From positions 5,648,501 to 5,712,500 of the forward strand of contig NZ_JAPEMI010000001.1 in assembly GCF_026342835.1 (NCBI RefSeq): a stretch of 64,000 nucleotides of DNA, given 5' to 3'. The notes beneath the pieces were generated by a model. The model did no database searches. It worked only from the letters and a program-made list of their open reading frames with translations, and was not told the origin of the DNA. This stretch comes from Streptomyces sp. NBC_00154. GTDB taxonomy: Bacteria > Actinomycetota > Actinomycetes > Streptomycetales > Streptomycetaceae. Below, in pieces: positions 1-7,636 of this stretch. The position numbers and the translations under genes were made by a program. The first letter of the stretch is position 1; every line of letters starts with the position of its first letter.

Positions 1-324
1 GTCGCCAAGGCGCTCGTGCCGGGCGGAATCCTCTGCGCGTACGTCGCCACCACGACCCAGCTCGCCCGGACCGTCGAGTCCATCCGTGAGATGGGCTGCT
101 TCGCCGAGCCGCAGCCCTGGGAATCGATGATCCGCAACTGGCACGTCGAGGGCCTGGCCGTCCGCCCGGACCACCGCATGATCGGCCACACCGGCTTCCT
201 CGTCACCGCCCGGCGCCTCGCCGACGGCGTGGAGGCCCCGCTGCGCCGCCGTCGGCCCGCCAAGGGCGCCTACGGTGAGGACTACGACGGCCCCGGCAGC
301 CAGAGCGGCTCCTCCCGCGGCTGA
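1..324 (+). CDS. trmI: tRNA (adenine-58-N1)-methyltransferase, C-terminal part
   Basis: The reading frame is open from the first base, so the 5' end lies outside the window. The visible 107 residues (AKALVPGGILCAYVATTTQ at the start) match the end of a Rossmann-fold SAM methyltransferase: a PGG turn after a helix, a strand, then an EXXXXXG helix. The W-E...R.W.V motif followed by R.DHRMIGHTGFL is characteristic of the C-terminus of actinobacterial TrmI, which makes m1A58 in the tRNA T-loop. An arginine/serine-rich tail ends at the stop. trmI is the usual neighbour upstream of arc in Streptomyces and mycobacteria, which supports the call. A very strong terminator follows 16 bases after the stop. 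Confidence 0.85.
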   Translation, partial: VAKALVPGGILCAYVATTTQLARTVESIREMGCFAEPQPWESMIRNWHVEGLAVRPDHRMIGHTGFLVTARRLADGVEAPLRRRRPAKGAYGEDYDGPGSQSGSSRG

Positions 325-340
325 CCCCGCACAACGCACC

Positions 341-394
341 GGCGCCGCCGCCGAGTTCCCGGACCGACCCGGGAACTCGGCGGCGGCGCCTTTT
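341..394 (+). terminator. Intrinsic terminator of trmI
   Basis: Perfect 22-bp stem (341-362 with 369-390), 6-base loop ACCGAC, followed directly by TTTT. It starts 16 bases after the trmI stop and separates it from the gene at 581. The remaining 395-580 holds no gene; it contains the leader of the next gene and an AGGAG ribosome-binding site at 567-571. Confidence 0.9.
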
Positions 395-580
395 CGTTGC
401 CCGCGCGGAGGCTGCCGGCACGGGACCACCCGCCGGGAATCGGGATCCGTACCGACCCCACCGTTCCGCTGCCCTGTGAGGTATGGCACGATGCTGGCCA
501 CCCCCACCTACGGCGTACGCCCCACCTGTCCGTCGTCCACGGGCATCGCCGAACCACAGGAACCACAGGAGACATCCCGC

Positions 581-1162
581 GTGCAGACCTCCGAGCTCCC
601 GGACCTCGCGCACACCGACACGACGCCGATGCACTGGCTCGCCACCGCGACCGCCATGGCCGCCGTCATCGCCGGGGCAGGCATGCTCCAGCCCGACGAC
701 GCGACCGCCTCGGCCTCGACCTCCCACCGCACGACGGCGCAGCACGGCACCGCACCCGTCGCGGCCCCCGATCCGGCCCGTGCGACCTTCCCGCTGCGGT
801 GCGGGACGGCGGACAGCACCGTTGCCGATCAGGTCCCCGGTGACCTCGACGGCGACGGCCGCCCGGAGACCGTAGCGGTGGTCCACTGCGCGGCCGGATC
901 CGGTACACCGCCGAGCGGCGTCTACGTCCTCACACAGGGAAGCGGGGCCGCACCCAGGATCGTTGCGACCCTGGTGGACCCCGCGCAGAAGATGAGCGTC
1001 GACGACCTCACCGTGCGTGACGGCGTCATCTCCGCCACGCTTCTCGGCTACTCCTCGGTCGATGTCCCGCGTTGCTGCCCCGACCAGCAGGAAAAGGTGA
1101 CCTGGCAGTGGCGGAACGGCGCCTTCGTCCGTGCCGCGCACCGCGGGACGGGCAGCGCCTGA
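581..1162 (+). CDS. Small exported or membrane-anchored protein with a DxDxDG calcium-type loop
   Basis: 193 residues from GTG at 581, chosen because an AGGAG lies 9 bases upstream; upstream in-frame starts would run through the trmI terminator. Residues about 14-32 (MHWLATATAMAAVIAGAGM) form one hydrophobic segment that could be a signal peptide or anchor. A Ser/Thr/Ala-rich linker follows, then a compact domain with DLDGDGRPETVAVV, the classic Asp-rich loop of FG-GAP/VCBS-like or dockerin-like repeats, and four cysteines (LRCG, VHCA, RCCP) that suggest disulfides outside the cell. It is a single gene between trmI and the convergent ferredoxin. I do not recognise a named family; a surface or secreted protein is inferred only from these features. 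Confidence 0.7.
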   Translation: MQTSELPDLAHTDTTPMHWLATATAMAAVIAGAGMLQPDDATASASTSHRTTAQHGTAPVAAPDPARATFPLRCGTADSTVADQVPGDLDGDGRPETVAVVHCAAGSGTPPSGVYVLTQGSGAAPRIVATLVDPAQKMSVDDLTVRDGVISATLLGYSSVDVPRCCPDQQEKVTWQWRNGAFVRAAHRGTGSA

Positions 1163-1201
1163 CCGGTCACTGCAGGTAGCGGGCCGGTCGGGCCGACCGG
1201 T

Positions 1202-1513
1202 TCAGGCAGCCTCGGGGCCGTAGATCTCGACCCTGTCCGAAACGCGCCGTACATGAATGCAGTCGCCGGGGCACTCCTTGGCCGAATCGACCACGTCCTG
1301 AAGCAGCGGCAGCGGAACGGGCGTCGTCGCCCCCTTGTCCTGCAGCAGCTCGTCCTCGCTGCTCTTCACATACGCCAGGCCATCGATGTCCAGCTCGAAC
1401 ACCTCGGGTGCGTACTGCACGCAGATGCCGTCCCCGGTGCAGAGGTCCTGGTCGATCCAGACCTCCAGATCCTGCGTGTCGCTGCCGGTCGGGGCGTCCT
1501 GCTGCACGGTCAT
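1202..1513 (-). CDS. Ferredoxin, 3Fe-4S type
   Basis: 103 residues beginning MTVQQDA at 1513. The frame is open further upstream, but this start has AGGAG just before it (only 2 bases spacing) and gives the usual size of actinobacterial ferredoxins. Cluster ligands are visible as C-TGDGI-C (C-x5-C) in DLCTGDGICVQYAPEVFELD and a later ECPGDCI motif. This is the SoyB/FdxD-like pattern of small single-cluster ferredoxins that pass electrons to P450s or other oxygenases; no partner reductase or P450 is adjacent. It lies convergent to the gene at 581 and divergent from arc, with a 241-base gap to arc containing a candidate arc promoter. A ferredoxin at this place is common in Streptomyces. Confidence 0.85.
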   Translation of the reverse strand: MTVQQDAPTGSDTQDLEVWIDQDLCTGDGICVQYAPEVFELDIDGLAYVKSSEDELLQDKGATTPVPLPLLQDVVDSAKECPGDCIHVRRVSDRVEIYGPEAA

Positions 1514-1708
1514 TTCTCCTGCCGTTTCCTGCGTATCCGAACCAAAAATGGCCAGCCCTGACGGGTGTTGAACGGTTCGACGATACAACCGGCCGCTTTC
1601 CGATGTTGAAGGGTGGGTATTCCCCTGGCGTGAGGGAGAGCGCAAGGGTGAAGATCGGACACGTCCCGGAGTCTTTGTGATCTAGGGGTTTCAATCACCA
1701 CCCACCCA

Positions 1709-1717
1709 GGTAGGGTC
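1709..1717 (+). promoter_or_regulatory. Candidate -10 region of the arc promoter
   Basis: TAGGGT at 1711-1716 inside GGTAGGGTC, 38 bases before the arc GTG. The same nine bases occur upstream of pup at 5346-5354. TAGGGT is a frequent Streptomyces vegetative -10. I see no convincing TTGAC -35 at 17-18 bases. Confidence 0.4.
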
Positions 1718-1754
1718 AGGAAGCGTCCAGCTCCCCTTGGAGGAGGTGAGGACC

Positions 1755-3521
1755 GTGGCAGCCCACGACGACGACATCAACCGCGGCATCCGGCCCGGGC
1801 GGGGGTCTGAAGACCCAGCCGGCCAGGTCGCCTATCTCGAGCAGGAAATCGCCGTCCTGCGACGTAAGCTCGCCGACTCTCCGCGCCATACGAGGATTCT
1901 CGAAGAGCGGATCGTCGAGTTGCAGACCAACCTCGCAGGCGTCTCAGCACAGAACGAGCGGCTCGCCAACACCCTGCGCGAGGCCCGCGACCAGATCGTC
2001 GCCCTCAAGGAGGAGGTCGACCGGCTCGCACAGCCACCGGCCGGCTTCGGAGTCTTCCTGCAGGGCAACGAGGACGGTACCTGCGACATCTTCACCGGGG
2101 GCCGCAAGCTCCGGGTGAACGTCAGCCCCAGCGTCGAGCTCGACGACCTCCGGCGTGGCCAGGAAGTCATGCTCAACGAAGCGCTCAACGTGGTCGAGGC
2201 CATGGAATTCGAGCGTGCAGGGGACATCGTCACCCTCAAGGAGATCCTCGAGGACGGCGAGCGGGCCCTGGTTCTCGGGCACACCGACGAGGAGCGGGTG
2301 GTACGGCTCGCCGAACCGCTTCTCGACATCAACATCCGGCCCGGCGACGCGCTGCTGCTCGAACCCAGGTCCGGGTACGTCTACGAAGTGGTGCCGAAGA
2401 GCGAGGTCGAGGAGCTCGTCCTCGAAGAGGTTCCGGACATCGACTACGACAAGATCGGCGGCCTGGGCGACCAGATCGAGCTGATCCGGGACGCGGTCGA
2501 GCTCCCCTACCTCCACCCCGACCTCTTCAAGGAGCACGAACTGCGGCCGCCGAAGGGCATCCTGCTCTACGGGCCGCCCGGCTGCGGCAAGACTCTCATT
2601 GCCAAGGCCGTCGCCAACTCCCTGGCCAAGAAGGTCGCCGAGGTGACCGGACAGCCTGCCGGCAAGAGCTACTTCCTCAACATCAAGGGTCCTGAGCTTC
2701 TCAACAAGTACGTCGGTGAGACCGAGCGGCACATCCGCCTGGTCTTCCAGCGGGCCCGTGAGAAGGCGAGCGAGGGCACCCCCGTCATCGTCTTCTTCGA
2801 CGAGATGGAATCGCTCTTCCGCACCCGCGGATCCGGCGTCAGCTCGGACGTGGAGAACACCATCGTCCCGCAGCTGCTCGCCGAGATCGACGGCGTGGAG
2901 GGGTTGGAGAACGTCATCGTGATCGGCGCCTCCAACCGCGAGGACATGATCGACCCGGCCATCCTGCGCCCCGGCCGCCTCGATGTGAAGATCAAGATCG
3001 AGCGTCCGGACGCGGAGGCGGCGAAGGACATCTTCGCGAAGTACCTCACGCCTTCCCTGCCCCTGCACGCGGACGACCTCGCCGAGCACACCGGCTCCAA
3101 GGAAGCCGCGGCGCACGCCATGATCCAGTCCGTCGTCGAGCGGATGTACACCGAGTCCGAGGAGAACCGCTTCCTCGAGGTCACGTACGCCAACGGCGAC
3201 AAGGAAGTCCTGTACTTCAAGGACTTCAACTCCGGCGCGATGATCCAGAACATCGTCGACCGGGCCAAGAAGATGGCCATCAAGGCCTTCCTCGACCAGG
3301 GCCAGAAGGGCCTTCGCGTCTCCCATCTCCTCCAGGCATGCGTGGACGAGTTCAAGGAGAACGAGGACCTTCCCAACACCACCAACCCCGACGACTGGGC
3401 CAGGATCTCCGGCAAGAAGGGCGAGCGGATCGTCTTCATCCGTACGCTCGTCACCGGAAAACAGGGCGCAGACACGGGTCGCTCCATCGACACAGTGGCA
3501 AACACCGGGCAGTACCTGTAG
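1755..3521 (+). CDS. arc: Proteasome-associated AAA unfoldase ARC (Mpa)
   Basis: 588 residues from GTG 1755 (VAAHDDDINRG), preceded by an excellent GGAGGAGGTGAGG; the TTG at 1737 would start inside that site. Order of parts: N-terminal coiled coil (about 25-90, LEQEIAVLRRKL...) that captures Pup, tandem OB domains (about 95-240), and an AAA+ module with Walker A GPPGCGKT at about 273-280 and Walker B VIVFFDEMESLF near 344. The protein ends in GQYL, the tail with penultimate tyrosine that docks into the 20S alpha-ring pockets and opens the gate. The hexamer recognises pupylated proteins, threads them and feeds PrcBA. It is transcribed alone: a 19-bp perfect stem follows the stop, before dop. 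Length and motifs are complete. Confidence 0.97.
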   Translation: MAAHDDDINRGIRPGRGSEDPAGQVAYLEQEIAVLRRKLADSPRHTRILEERIVELQTNLAGVSAQNERLANTLREARDQIVALKEEVDRLAQPPAGFGVFLQGNEDGTCDIFTGGRKLRVNVSPSVELDDLRRGQEVMLNEALNVVEAMEFERAGDIVTLKEILEDGERALVLGHTDEERVVRLAEPLLDINIRPGDALLLEPRSGYVYEVVPKSEVEELVLEEVPDIDYDKIGGLGDQIELIRDAVELPYLHPDLFKEHELRPPKGILLYGPPGCGKTLIAKAVANSLAKKVAEVTGQPAGKSYFLNIKGPELLNKYVGETERHIRLVFQRAREKASEGTPVIVFFDEMESLFRTRGSGVSSDVENTIVPQLLAEIDGVEGLENVIVIGASNREDMIDPAILRPGRLDVKIKIERPDAEAAKDIFAKYLTPSLPLHADDLAEHTGSKEAAAHAMIQSVVERMYTESEENRFLEVTYANGDKEVLYFKDFNSGAMIQNIVDRAKKMAIKAFLDQGQKGLRVSHLLQACVDEFKENEDLPNTTNPDDWARISGKKGERIVFIRTLVTGKQGADTGRSIDTVANTGQYL

Positions 3522-3528
3522 AACGCAG

Positions 3529-3574
3529 ACCGGCTGCGGATGCCCGGCCGGGCATCCGCAGCCGGTTGCTTTCC
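3529..3574 (+). terminator. Intrinsic terminator after arc
   Basis: Perfect 19-bp inverted repeat, 3529-3547 with 3548-3566, followed by TTGCTTT, beginning 7 bases after the arc stop. The arms abut, so the real loop is the innermost few bases. The rest of 3575-3757 has no gene and is the dop leader. Confidence 0.85.
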
Positions 3575-3757
3575 GGACAGCTCCCACGACACCGGAGCAA
3601 TGACGTAATTGATCTCCCCACCAGCGCAGAGGCGCTCTAGGCTCTTCCGTACCGCCCAGTCGCGCAGTGCGGGGACGGGCACCGCACACGCACCGGACAA
3701 GCAGCGGTACTTGAGCGCCGATCCCGGAAGGGAACGCCGCCGGGCAAGGAGGGCCGC

Positions 3758-5269
3758 ATGACCGTACGGCGAGTAATGGGCATCGAGACGGAGTACGGCA
3801 TCTCCGTGCCCGGCCACCCCAACGCCAATGCCATGCTCACCTCGTCCCAGATCGTCAACGCCTACGCGGCGGCGATGCACCGGGCGCGACGCGCCCGCTG
3901 GGACTTCGAGGAGGAGAACCCGCTGCGAGACGCGCGAGGCTTCGACCTCGCCCGCGAGACCGCCGACTCCAGTCAGCTGACCGACGAGGACATCGGCCTC
4001 GCCAACGTCATCCTCACCAACGGGGCACGGCTCTACGTCGACCATGCGCACCCCGAGTACAGCTCGCCGGAGATCACCAACCCGCGGGATGCCGTCCTCT
4101 GGGACAAGGCCGGCGAACGCATCATGGCGGAAGCCGCCGAACGCGCGGCCCAGCTGCCCGGCGCCCAGCCGATCCACCTCTACAAGAACAACACCGACAA
4201 CAAGGGCGCCTCGTACGGCACGCACGAGAACTACCTGATGAAGCGGGAGACCCCGTTCTCCGACATCGTGCGCCACCTGACCCCGTTCTTCGTCTCCCGC
4301 CAGGTCGTCACCGGCGCCGGTCGCGTCGGCATCGGCCAGGACGGCCACGAGCACGGCTTCCAGATCAGCCAGCGGGCGGACTACTTCGAGGTCGAGGTCG
4401 GCCTGGAGACCACGCTCAAGCGCCCCATCATCAACACCCGCGACGAGCCCCACTCCGACGCCGAGAAGTACCGCCGCCTCCATGTGATCATCGGCGACGC
4501 GAACCTGTCGGAGATCTCGACGTATCTCAAGCTCGGCACCACGGCGCTCGTCCTGTCCATGATCGAGGACGGTTTCATCAATGTCGACCTCGCCGTCGAC
4601 CAGCCGGTGCGCACCCTGCACCACGTCTCCCACGACCCCTCGCTGCAACATCTGATCACGCTCCGTAGCGGTCGGACGCTCACCGCGGTGCAGCTGCAGA
4701 TGGAGTACTTCGAGCTCGGCCGCAAGTACGTCGAGGAGCGGTACGGGGTGGACGCCGACGAGCAGACCAAGGACGTCCTGATCCGCTGGGAGGACACCCT
4801 CAACCGGCTGGAGAACGATCCGATGAGCCTCTCCGGGGAGCTCGACTGGATCGCCAAGCGGGAGCTCATGGAGGGCTACCGCCGGCGCGACAGCCTGGAC
4901 TGGGACGCGCCCCGGCTGCACCTGGTGGACCTCCAGTACGCCGACGTGAGGGCCGAGAAGGGCCTCTACAACCGCCTGGTGGCCCGCGGCAAGATGAAGC
5001 GCCTGCTGGACGAGAGCGAGGTCGAGCAGGCCCGTACGAAGCCCCCGGAGGACACCAGGGCGTACTTCCGTGGCCGCTGCCTGGAACAGTACGCGGACGA
5101 CGTCGCCGCTGCCTCCTGGGACTCGGTCATCTTCGATCTGCCGGGTCATGACTCGCTGCAGCGGGTGCCCACCCTGGAGCCCCTCCGCGGGACCCGTAAT
5201 CACGTCAAGGAGCTCCTGGACCGCTGCCGCACGGCGGAAGAGCTGGTCCGGGTGCTGTCCGGCGGCTGA
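3758..5269 (+). CDS. dop: Pup deamidase/depupylase Dop
   Basis: 503 residues from ATG 3758 (MTVRRVMGIETEYGIS), with AAGGAGGG just upstream. The carboxylate-amine ligase fold of the glutamine-synthetase superfamily is clear: GIETEYG with metal-binding Glu10 and Glu12, and Asp95 in LYVDHAHPEY, the residue equivalent to the catalytic Asp of Dop. The segment about 40-80 (RRARWDFEEENPLRDARGF) is the Dop-loop that PafA lacks (compare PafA at 10077). Dop converts the C-terminal Gln of Pup to Glu, needed here because Pup ends GGQ, and also removes Pup from substrates. It lies 120 bases upstream of pup. Confidence 0.96.
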   Translation: MTVRRVMGIETEYGISVPGHPNANAMLTSSQIVNAYAAAMHRARRARWDFEEENPLRDARGFDLARETADSSQLTDEDIGLANVILTNGARLYVDHAHPEYSSPEITNPRDAVLWDKAGERIMAEAAERAAQLPGAQPIHLYKNNTDNKGASYGTHENYLMKRETPFSDIVRHLTPFFVSRQVVTGAGRVGIGQDGHEHGFQISQRADYFEVEVGLETTLKRPIINTRDEPHSDAEKYRRLHVIIGDANLSEISTYLKLGTTALVLSMIEDGFINVDLAVDQPVRTLHHVSHDPSLQHLITLRSGRTLTAVQLQMEYFELGRKYVEERYGVDADEQTKDVLIRWEDTLNRLENDPMSLSGELDWIAKRELMEGYRRRDSLDWDAPRLHLVDLQYADVRAEKGLYNRLVARGKMKRLLDESEVEQARTKPPEDTRAYFRGRCLEQYADDVAAASWDSVIFDLPGHDSLQRVPTLEPLRGTRNHVKELLDRCRTAEELVRVLSGG

Positions 5270-5345
5270 AATGGCCGCGATCAGGGAATCATCGAGATGG
5301 CCCCCGTGCGTTGAGACAAGTACCGGGCCAATGTCGGACCCCGTA

Positions 5346-5354
5346 GGTAGGGTC
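5346..5354 (+). promoter_or_regulatory. Candidate -10 region of the pup promoter
   Basis: TAGGGT at 5348-5353 in GGTAGGGTC, the same nine bases found before arc. It lies 37 bases before the pup ATG. TTGAGA occurs at 5311-5316 but 31 bases away, too far for a standard -35. Confidence 0.4.
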
Positions 5355-5389
5355 TGATCAAGTGCTTCGAACCGAGCGGGGTGAGCTAC

Positions 5390-5608
5390 ATGGCGACCAA
5401 GGACACCGGCGGCGGACAGCAGAAGGCGACACGCTCCACCGAGGAGGTCGAGGAGCAGGCGCAGGACGCGCAGGCTTCGGAGGACCTCAAGGAGCGGCAG
5501 GAGAAGCTGAGCGACGATGTCGACTCGGTTCTGGACGAAATCGACGACGTCTTGGAGGAGAACGCCGAGGACTTCGTCCGTTCGTTCGTTCAGAAGGGTG
5601 GACAGTAG
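5390..5608 (+). CDS. pup: Prokaryotic ubiquitin-like protein Pup
   Basis: 72 residues from ATG 5390 (MATKDTGGGQQ), with GGGGTGAG four bases upstream; a GTG nine bases earlier would swallow this site. The protein is disordered-looking and acidic, with a helical stretch near the C-terminus (SDDVDSVLDEIDDVLEENAE) that binds the ARC coiled coil, and ends FVQKGGQ. The terminal Gln means the translated form is inactive until Dop deamidates it to GGE; PafA then ligates it to substrate lysines. A 14-bp hairpin starts 34 bases after the stop and may limit read-through into prcBA, which would keep Pup in excess over the protease. Confidence 0.97.
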   Translation: MATKDTGGGQQKATRSTEEVEEQAQDAQASEDLKERQEKLSDDVDSVLDEIDDVLEENAEDFVRSFVQKGGQ

Positions 5609-5636
5609 TCCACTCATGTGAACAAGGGGGAGTGGA

Positions 5637-5900
5637 GTGGTGCGCGCGGTACGGGCGAAAGGAGCCCGTACCGCGCGGCCGCAACCGGCACTTCGGAGTC
5701 CGCAAGCTTCCCCCGCAGTCCATGTGGATCACCGCCACGGGACGGGTAGGGTCCGTGGCGTACTGTGCTTCAACTGCAATTCGGCCATCGGCACGTTGGG
5801 AGATGATCCTGACACCTTCCGCAGGGCCATCGCTTACCTGGAGGGAAACGCGTGGAAGCCAACACTCGTAGCACCGGGCGTCTACCAGCTGCCTTCCTGA
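5637..5900 (+). CDS. Truncated recombination endonuclease VII-like (HNH) protein
   Basis: 87 residues from GTG 5637 with GGGGG six bases upstream. The C-terminal half, VDHRHGTGRVRGVLCFNCN followed by AIGTLGDD and a YLEG helix, is the endonuclease VII signature (DH, CxxC, N). The usual N-terminal helices and the first zinc-binding Cys pair are missing, and the usual DHDH is DHRH here. The first 14 codons are encoded by a perfect 14-bp hairpin (5643-5677), which argues that this part is not under protein selection. The 3' end overlaps prcB by 49 bases in another frame. A homologue of this type is, as I recall, common between pup and prcB in Streptomyces. It may be a relic, or a small Zn-knuckle protein; nuclease activity is doubtful. 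Confidence 0.6.
   Translation: MVRAVRAKGARTARPQPALRSPQASPAVHVDHRHGTGRVRGVLCFNCNSAIGTLGDDPDTFRRAIAYLEGNAWKPTLVAPGVYQLPS
5643..5677 (+). terminator. Strong pup-prcB intercistronic hairpin (terminator or attenuator)
   Basis: 14-bp perfect stem, 5643-5656 with 5664-5677, loop GAAAGGA. There is no T-run, as is usual for Streptomyces. It sits 34 bases after the pup stop and inside the start of the endonuclease VII-like frame. A partial terminator here would separate a high pup level from lower prcBA. Confidence 0.65.
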
Positions 5901-6697
5901 CGCCGGGATCCTCTTCGTTCATGGACTTCCTGTCCGACCAGTCGCCCGAGATGCTCCCGGGCAACCGGCACCTGCCGCCCATGCAGGGGGCCATCGAGGC
6001 GCCGCACGGGACGACCATCGTCGCCGCGACGTTCCCGGGTGGCGTGGTGCTCGCCGGTGACCGGCGGGCGACCATGGGCAACATGATCGCGCAGCGCGAC
6101 ATCGAGAAGGTCTTCCCGGCCGACGAGTACTCGGCGGTGGGCATCGCCGGCACGGCCGGTCTCGCGGTGGAGATGGTCAAGCTCTTCCAGCTGGAGCTGG
6201 AGCACTTCGAGAAGGTCGAGGGCGCCCAGCTCTCCCTGGAGGGCAAGGCGAACCGGCTCTCCACGATGATCCGCAGCAATCTGGCCATGGCCATGCAGGG
6301 CCTCGCCGTGGTCCCGCTCTTCGCCGGCTTCGACATCGACCGCGAGAAGGGCCGGATCTTCTCGTACGACGTCACCGGCGGGCGGTCCGAGGAGCTCGGC
6401 TACGCGGCCACCGGCTCCGGGTCGATCTTCGCCCGCGGGTCGATGAAGAAGCTCTACCGCGAGGACCTGACGGAGCAGCAGACGCTCACCCTGGTCGTAC
6501 AGGCGCTGTACGACGCCGCGGACGACGACTCGGCGACCGGCGGTCCGGACGTGGCCCGGCGGATCTATCCGATCGTCACCGTCATCACCGACGAGGGCTT
6601 CAGGAGGCTCACCGAGGCGGAATCCGCCGAGATCGCCCGGGCGATCCTGGAGCGCCGGCTGGAACAGCCCGACGGCCCGCGCGCCGCGCTGCTCTGA
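5852..6697 (+). CDS. prcB: 20S proteasome beta subunit
   Basis: 281 residues from GTG 5852 (MEANTRSTGRLPAAFLTPG), the start I recall for Streptomyces PrcB. Residues 1-53 are the propeptide, cleaved between Gly53 and Thr54 (IEAPHG|TTIVAATF); Thr54 becomes the N-terminal nucleophile. The following GGVVLAGDRRATMG, with conserved Asp and Lys later (IEKVFP), is standard for active beta subunits. Fourteen copies form the two inner rings of the core. The start lies inside the end of the upstream endonuclease VII-like frame (49-base overlap), so prcB probably depends on translational coupling. prcA follows 58 bases downstream. Confidence 0.97.
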   Translation: MEANTRSTGRLPAAFLTPGSSSFMDFLSDQSPEMLPGNRHLPPMQGAIEAPHGTTIVAATFPGGVVLAGDRRATMGNMIAQRDIEKVFPADEYSAVGIAGTAGLAVEMVKLFQLELEHFEKVEGAQLSLEGKANRLSTMIRSNLAMAMQGLAVVPLFAGFDIDREKGRIFSYDVTGGRSEELGYAATGSGSIFARGSMKKLYREDLTEQQTLTLVVQALYDAADDDSATGGPDVARRIYPIVTVITDEGFRRLTEAESAEIARAILERRLEQPDGPRAALL

Positions 6698-6755
6698 CCC
6701 CGGTTCCGGGGCCTCTTCGATGGACTCGTCACTGACAGAAAGGGACGGATAGCCG

Positions 6756-7583
6756 GTGTCGACGCCGTTCTATGTCTCACCTCAGCAGGCCATGGCCGAC
6801 CGGGCGGAATACGCCCGGAAGGGCATCGCCCGTGGTCGCAGCCTGGTTGTGCTGCAGTACGCCGACGGCATTGTGTTCGTCGGCGAGAACCCGTCCCGTG
6901 CGCTGCACAAGTTCAGCGAGATCTATGACCGGATCGGTTTCGCCGCCGCCGGTAAGTACAACGAGTACGAGAATCTGCGCATCGGCGGTGTCCGGTACGC
7001 AGATCTGCGCGGATACACGTACGACCGTGATGATGTGACGGCCCGCGGACTGGCCAACGTCTATGCGCAGACGCTGGGCACCATTTTCTCCAGTGCGGCC
7101 GAGAAGCCGTACGAGGTGGAGCTGGTGGTCGCCGAAGTGGGCGCCAGGCCCGAGGGCGACCAGATCTACCGGCTGCCGCACGACGGCTCGATCGTGGACG
7201 AGCACGGCTCCGTCGCGGTCGGCGGCAACGCGGAGCAGATCAGTACGTTTTTGGACCAGCGCCACCGTGACGGGATGACGCTGGCGGAGGCGCTCAAACT
7301 GGCCGTGCAGGCGCTGTCCCGTGATCCGAACGGGAGTGAGCGGGAGATCCCCGCCGAGCGTCTCGAGGTGGCGGTCCTGGACCGTACAAGGCCTCAGCAG
7401 CGGAAGTTCAAGCGGATCGTCGGGCGGCAGCTGGCGCGGCTGCTGGAGGCGGACGGTGGCTCCGCACCGACGGATGCCCCCTCCGACATCGAGGACGGTG
7501 AGGAGTCCGAGTCTTCCGCGACCACGACGGATGTCACCAAGTCCAGCGACTCCGGTGGCGACGTGGAGTCATCCGAGAAGTAG
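6756..7583 (+). CDS. prcA: 20S proteasome alpha subunit
   Basis: 275 residues from GTG 6756 (MSTPFYVSPQQAMADRAEYARKG), with AAGGGA upstream. The N-terminal gate segment, YVSPQQAMADRAEYARKGIARG, precedes the alpha-fold (VVLQYADGIVFVGEN). The alpha subunit has no catalytic Thr; it forms the outer rings and binds the GQYL tail of ARC. The last 50 residues are a Ser/Glu/Thr-rich tail (GEESESSATTTDVTKSSDSGG), longer than in mycobacteria. A terminator stem ends exactly at the convergent LacI gene. Confidence 0.97.
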   Translation: MSTPFYVSPQQAMADRAEYARKGIARGRSLVVLQYADGIVFVGENPSRALHKFSEIYDRIGFAAAGKYNEYENLRIGGVRYADLRGYTYDRDDVTARGLANVYAQTLGTIFSSAAEKPYEVELVVAEVGARPEGDQIYRLPHDGSIVDEHGSVAVGGNAEQISTFLDQRHRDGMTLAEALKLAVQALSRDPNGSEREIPAERLEVAVLDRTRPQQRKFKRIVGRQLARLLEADGGSAPTDAPSDIEDGEESESSATTTDVTKSSDSGGDVESSEK

Positions 7584-7596
7584 TCCAGCGCTGTGC

Positions 7597-7636
7597 CTGT
7601 GCCCCGGTCCGCCGTTCCCGGTGGGCCGGGGCACAG
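7597..7636. terminator. Bidirectional terminator between prcA and the LacI gene
   Basis: Stem of 11 bp, 7597-7607 with 7626-7636 (CTGTGCCCCGG and its complement), extendable inward, between two convergent genes. Confidence 0.75.

Noticed and set aside
203..1141. Long minus-strand frame over the 5' end
   Set aside because: Shadow of GC-rich coding DNA; low-complexity Arg/Gly-rich translation and no motif.
3609..3643. TTGATC...TAGGCT as dop promoter
   Set aside because: The spacer is 23 bases, outside the usual 16-19.
6698..6755. Small CCCCGG/CCGGGG hairpin between prcB and prcA
   Set aside because: Only 4-6 bp with almost no loop; too weak to call a terminator between subunits that must be made together.
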